From contig NC_134763.1 in assembly GCF_050436995.1 (NCBI RefSeq), positions 2,914,001-2,978,000 on the forward strand: a stretch of 64,000 nt of DNA. The letters run 5' to 3'. This stretch comes from Anticarsia gemmatalis (lineage: Eukaryota > Arthropoda > Insecta > Lepidoptera > Erebidae). Below are positions 60,601-64,000 of the stretch, in pieces (position 1 is the first letter of the stretch; every line of letters starts with the position of its first letter). Position numbers and translations under genes: made by a program. The notes beneath the pieces were generated by a model, which worked only from the letters and a program-made list of their open reading frames with translations, did not search any database and was not told where the DNA came from.

Positions 60601-61813
60601 CATTTCAAACCCCATGCACTTCGGACTCCACGGAACTGGCATCTTCAACTGCCTTATACAAAAAAACATAGATCGCAAAGAACAACAGTTAAGAAATAAT
60701 ACCTAGTACAGACTTGATCCCTGAATCAGCCAGGAACTTGGCATATGGAGGGATGGCCGTGTAGTTGACGGTCAGGTCATCGTTCAGCGGCGTGAACACC
60801 GGGGGCATGATACCGTAAGCGTTGAAGGTCACCTGAGAAAAGAACAAGATATTAATATAAGTATTTGATACACAATGAAGAAGATACTTGTATGGTATTT
60901 TGATAATTTGTTACTCTGACTGTGAGCCTACTACCTACGGTCAGTACCAACCTACTACTAGTAATACCTATCTACTCAAAAATTTAAGTTCTTTGAAAAA
61001 AATATTAAAAATAAAATCCCGAACTTAAATGACTTTGAACTATTTTCTCTGCCTAGGGATTTTTTTTAAGTCAATTGAGGGCCAAGTGTAACCAACACAT
61101 GTTATGACAAATTGAGCCGATCATTATTTTATGATATTGACCTCTGCTCAACCCATAATCGCTGATGTAATAATTATTTAGTATAACCCGTGTAGAAAAT
61201 ATTGTCAAAAAATATAAAATTAGCCAAATGGTTAAAAACGACGCCATATTCACGATCTTTTCTAAACTACTGTAAAACATACACGAAAGTCTTTAAAAAT
61301 AATTTAAAACAGAACTTAAAGTGCCTCATTATTGAAATAAAAACTGATAATACAAAGAATAGAGTTGAATAGACTAATAATTGTTAGACTTAATTACATC
61401 CTATCCAACTAATTTTATCAATGTTAAAGTTTGTAAGTATGGATGAAAGCAGGTAGGTACATTTTTTACTCTCTCACGAAAAACCTACTGGGCAGAATGT
61501 AATGAAATTTAGTACCTACAATGATAGTTTATATCCTAAAGTAACACATAGGATAACACATAGGATACTTTTAACACCTGGAAATCTTAAAACGCGGACG
61601 AAGTCACGGGCAGAAACTAATTTTGTATAATTATTGTGAACGTTATAAAAAAGAAACATAGCATTAGATTACCGATTAACGGAGTTGGAGAAAATTCACA
61701 GAGATCGTTTACATATTTTGAGTTAATTTAAAATGTTGAATTGATAAGTAATGAAAGTGTTAATTAGTGAATAAGATTGTTGATTCAATTGTCTTATTTA
61801 TTTTACTCACCAT
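57649..61813 (-). CDS. NPL: N-acetylneuraminate lyase-like aldolase, copy 4 (303 aa, cytosolic type)
   Basis: Minus-strand exons: 61813-61811 (ATG only, before GTGAGT), 60832-60703, 60233-60088, 59274-59106, 58712-58567, 58269-58098 and 57794-57649. This is the most canonical copy: VGGTTGE (45-51), Tyr140 in YYHIP, and Lys170 in RGLKFTSND, which keeps the K-F-T/S-x-x-D pattern seen in vertebrate sialic acid lyase. There is no signal peptide from the ATG-only start. It is convergent with copy 3. Intron 1 (978 bases) contains an inverted copy of the promoter and signal exon of copy 3 (61188-61395). Splicing from it would be in phase with exon 2 and would give a leader-bearing protein. Intron 4 holds a palindromic MITE, intron 6 a SINE fragment. 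Confidence 0.9.
57938..58020 (-). mobile_element. Truncated SINE in intron 6 of lyase copy 4
   Basis: Carries GACACAAGAGCAATTC and GTTTGCATGTTTGTAAAAG on the minus strand, the body and tail region of the 2550-2784 family. The tRNA head is missing. Confidence 0.7.
58973..59089. mobile_element. Short palindromic MITE, copy 2
   Basis: Ends CCCCCAGTTTCTGAGGTAC and the inverse (ACTCAGAAACCGGGGG). It shares GCTATTGAATAGATAAACTA with 28682-28793. It is 117 bases long and lies in intron 4 of lyase copy 4, only 17 bases from exon 4. Confidence 0.8.
61188..61395 (-). other. Inverted copy of lyase copy 3 promoter and signal-peptide exon
   Basis: On the minus strand, 61395 down to 61188 matches 54200-54405: shared phrases include GTCTATTCAACTC, TTTGTATTATCAG, ATGAGGCAC and CTTTCGTGTATGTTT. 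It also has ATGGCGTCGTTT, versus ATGGCATCGTTT at the copy 3 start. The frame from the ATG at 61247 stays open for at least 20 hydrophobic codons (MASFLTIWLILYF and on) up to a GTTATA that could act as a weak donor. The small-residue end of the signal peptide and the strong GTAAGT donor of copy 3 are absent, and the TATA box is altered. It may be an alternative first exon of copy 4 or the remnant of one. Confidence 0.7.
61430..61625 (+). repeat. Degraded Helitron-like fragment
   Basis: Contains GTAAGTATGGATGAAAGC, an AACACATAGGATA duplicated in tandem, and ACGCGGACGAAGTCACGGGC near its end, the last resembling the tail of the 207-424 family. It lies in intron 1 of lyase copy 4. Confidence 0.45.
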
Positions 61814-63388
61814 TTTTGGTTTTTATTTACCGCAGCACAACAAAATGAACGTCTTTCAAAGCACGACAGACGAGCAATGAGGATTTGAGAGCAACATATT
61901 CTGTTATCTCTTGTTGTCCATTTCATTCCTTATCGTATCATTACTTTGGCTGTTTGTTCTCCATTATCAATGGCAGTAGGTATTTGTAAATAATTTAATG
62001 CAATTCATGTTGTGGCGTTCTTTTGTGCATTGTGCGGGATAAATAGGGAAATAGTACAGATTCGGATACCAAAGTAACAAGGATTTTCATGGGATTTGTA
62101 AAGAAATCTAAAATGCAATGGCCTCATAGAATGTTGAATTTATAGAACAGAAAATGAAATGGTTTTTCTTAACAACATCTGTGTGACGAAATCATATGTT
62201 TTCTTTTACCCTTTTCGCGTCCTCCGGTACATACCTAAGGTTTATTTACACCCTAAGGCCTTAGTGTTGGGTACCATAAAGATATGTATGTAGGTACTTA
62301 CCTGCATTGAATATCCCACATTTTTAGTTTAAAAGATGGTCACCCTATCCTACCTATAGAAAATGTAGATAAACTGAGATAAAATGTACAATATTGTAAA
62401 CAAATCGTTACATAACAAAACATCTGTTGTTCAACGACAAATAGAGAGCATTACTTGTTAACAACAGCCAGTCTTGTGTTTTTTTATAATCTAAGCAAAA
62501 TATAAACTAAAAACTAAACTAGTCGACCCTTAATCCCATGCAAAACTCGTAATACGTAGTAGCTAAATTTAATTATCTTTATTATTTTTGACTCCTGACT
62601 GTCCCACGGCTAGGAAAGAGGCTCTGAATGAGAAAGGGAATAATAATATAATATTATCCTTAGTAACGAGGGTGTACCAACTAGCTTCGGCTCGTGACGT
62701 CATGCCTGGATATAATTTTGAAACAAAAAAATTGCCTCCACCTAAATGACATTATCTGCTACATCTTACTGCATTGGAAAATCCTCATCTTTATGTCGAT
62801 CTTGTACTATCTTAAGATTAGTTAAAGCTTAGATAGGAGTTCAAGTGGACCACCAACGTCTTATCCTGATAAGACCTTGATCAAGTAAACTGTTCAAAAG
62901 AAGGCAGTTTTACATCACAGTGATAAGGAAAATTAAAATTTGTCCATATCCTTGAGAATCTGTCTAAATTCTGGAGCTGGAATGGCTAGCAGGCGATAGC
63001 ATATTTTCATTGTCTTTTTTATTCGGATTGTGATATTAATTCAACTTGAGTAACTGTAAATATAAAAGCTACATTTTAAATTAAAAAATCAATACCTATT
63101 TAAATTATTAAGATTTTCAAAATACAATTTTTCGCGGAACAAATATAAACTTATTTTTTAAGTTTGTCACACCAGCATACATGAAAGGGATAGCACGGTC
63201 TTTAGGGGTAGCGTAACAAAAAGAGATAGCAAACACATTGAATGAAAAGCGATCAATAATAATTTATCAATCAGTCAAAAAATTCACAACATCAGTCAAT
63301 CAGTCAATTCTTCTGAATTGTAAATTCTTTATTTCTGTGCCTGTGACTCGTGTTGTGGTTATACATGAAAATAAAGAGGTTAACCAAA
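61814..63388. other. Divergent intergenic region between lyase copy 4 and Sgf11
   Basis: It should contain the promoter of copy 4 at its left edge and of Sgf11 at its right edge. No coding capacity and no clear transposon was identified. The Sgf11 leader has a short run of ATCAGTCAA repeats (63270-63308). Confidence 0.55.
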
Positions 63389-63743
63389 ATGAATACTATA
63401 ACAAGTGAATTGAGTATGAACGATTTGAACAATAAGTTTTTTGAGATAATGCAAAATGAATCCAACGCGGAGGAAGCTGCAAGTTTTATTTACGATAGTG
63501 TTTTTGACGATGTGACCTTAGGTTTTTTATTTGAGTTCCATCATGGCTTGAAGACTGGCCTTACTGATCTGATCGAAGGCGAGAAAGAGGAAGAGGAACC
63601 ATTCAAGATGGTGAAATCGCCGGAATGTGATGTTTTTGGTTTTTCGATCATGAAGAAGACACCAGACTCGAACTGCTCGTGTCCTAACTGCGAGAGACCT
63701 GTGTCGGCGACTAGGTTTGCACCTCACCTGGAGAAATGTATGG
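63389..63743 (+). CDS. Sgf11: SAGA-associated factor 11 (Sgf11/ATXN7L3-type), first coding exon, partial
   Basis: The ATG at 63389 has a strong CAAAATG context; an earlier in-frame ATG at 63350 is less likely. The exon gives 118 residues before GTAAGT. An N-terminal helical segment (residues 10-60) is followed by an acidic patch (GEKEEEEP), then FGFSIMKK and the zinc finger CSCPNCERPVSATRFAPHLEKC (split here for length: CSCPNCERP, then VSATRFAPHLEKC, then MG). This zinc finger, with its RFAPHLEKCMG end, is diagnostic of Sgf11, a subunit of the SAGA deubiquitinase module that removes ubiquitin from histone H2B in the nucleus. In the family the finger contacts the nucleosome and the N-terminal helix anchors the module. 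No following exon is visible up to 64000, so the gene continues outside the window. Confidence 0.93.
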
Positions 63744-64000
63744 GTAAGTAACTGGTAGACATCATATGAAAAATACCTAAGCATTGTGTTTGTTGTTTAA
63801 TAATTAGTTCAGTGTCTTTTCAATTGGACTATTAAATATAAATTGATCTGTTTACTAGTAAAATAAATAACAAGTTGTGTCTACTTAAACACTTCATACT
63901 ATCACTAGACTGCACATATACTTTTTATAACTTTAGTCAAAGCTACATTGTAGGCTAAACAACAACAGCTTTTATGTGTTTGAGTGTTACTCAACAGTAG

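Noticed and set aside
63350..63388. Earlier ATG for Sgf11
   Set aside because: It adds a basic, poorly fitting extension; the ATG at 63389 has the stronger start context.

Overview
The window is nuclear DNA from an insect, most likely a moth or butterfly and probably a noctuid-type moth. The reasons are short exons with canonical GT-AG introns, AT-rich introns, and repeats I recognise from lepidopteran genomes: tRNA-derived SINEs, Helitron-like elements ending in CTAG before T with an AT-rich head, mariner-derived MITEs and foldback elements. The species assignment is inference; no database search was possible. Exon boundaries were worked out by hand from splice sites, reading phase and comparison between paralogs.

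Layout. (1) 1-1367 (+): last three exons of serine/threonine protein phosphatase 5. (2) 1368-6050: repeat-bearing spacer. (3) 6053-9303 (-) and 11582-21415 (+): two divergently transcribed paralogs of an uncharacterised secreted or membrane protein family with two cysteine pairs. The plus-strand gene has two tandem copies of its first two exons (11582-12220 and 13471-14091), each with its own upstream DNA, feeding one set of 3' exons. Its 6-kb third intron holds two minus-strand genes for cysteine-rich proteins (15261-17194 and 17535-19610). (4) 22850-40615 (-): a 13-exon cytosolic-type L-asparaginase with C-terminal ankyrin repeats (ASPG). Its introns hold two large palindromic transposable elements. 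(5) 40790-45500: repeat-rich spacer. (6) 45707-61813: four genes of the N-acetylneuraminate lyase / dihydrodipicolinate synthase aldolase family, three on + and one on -. They share seven-exon architecture. (7) 63389 to the window end (+): first coding exon of the SAGA deubiquitinase subunit Sgf11.

The most interesting locus is the lyase cluster. Copies 1 and 4 start with a coding exon that holds only the ATG and look cytosolic. Copies 2 and 3 replace that exon with a signal-peptide exon in the same phase and have lost the second Thr of the GG[ST]TGE carboxylate-binding loop, although the Schiff-base Lys and catalytic Tyr remain. Intron 1 of copy 4 carries an inverted copy of the promoter and signal exon of copy 3, still open and in phase. 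The family therefore appears to have moved from an intracellular aldolase to secreted derivatives by first-exon exchange.

A second theme is modular 5' ends: the doubled first cassette of the membrane-protein gene and a possible longer leader on ASPG. The remaining sequence is mostly introns and interspersed repeats, itemised below.
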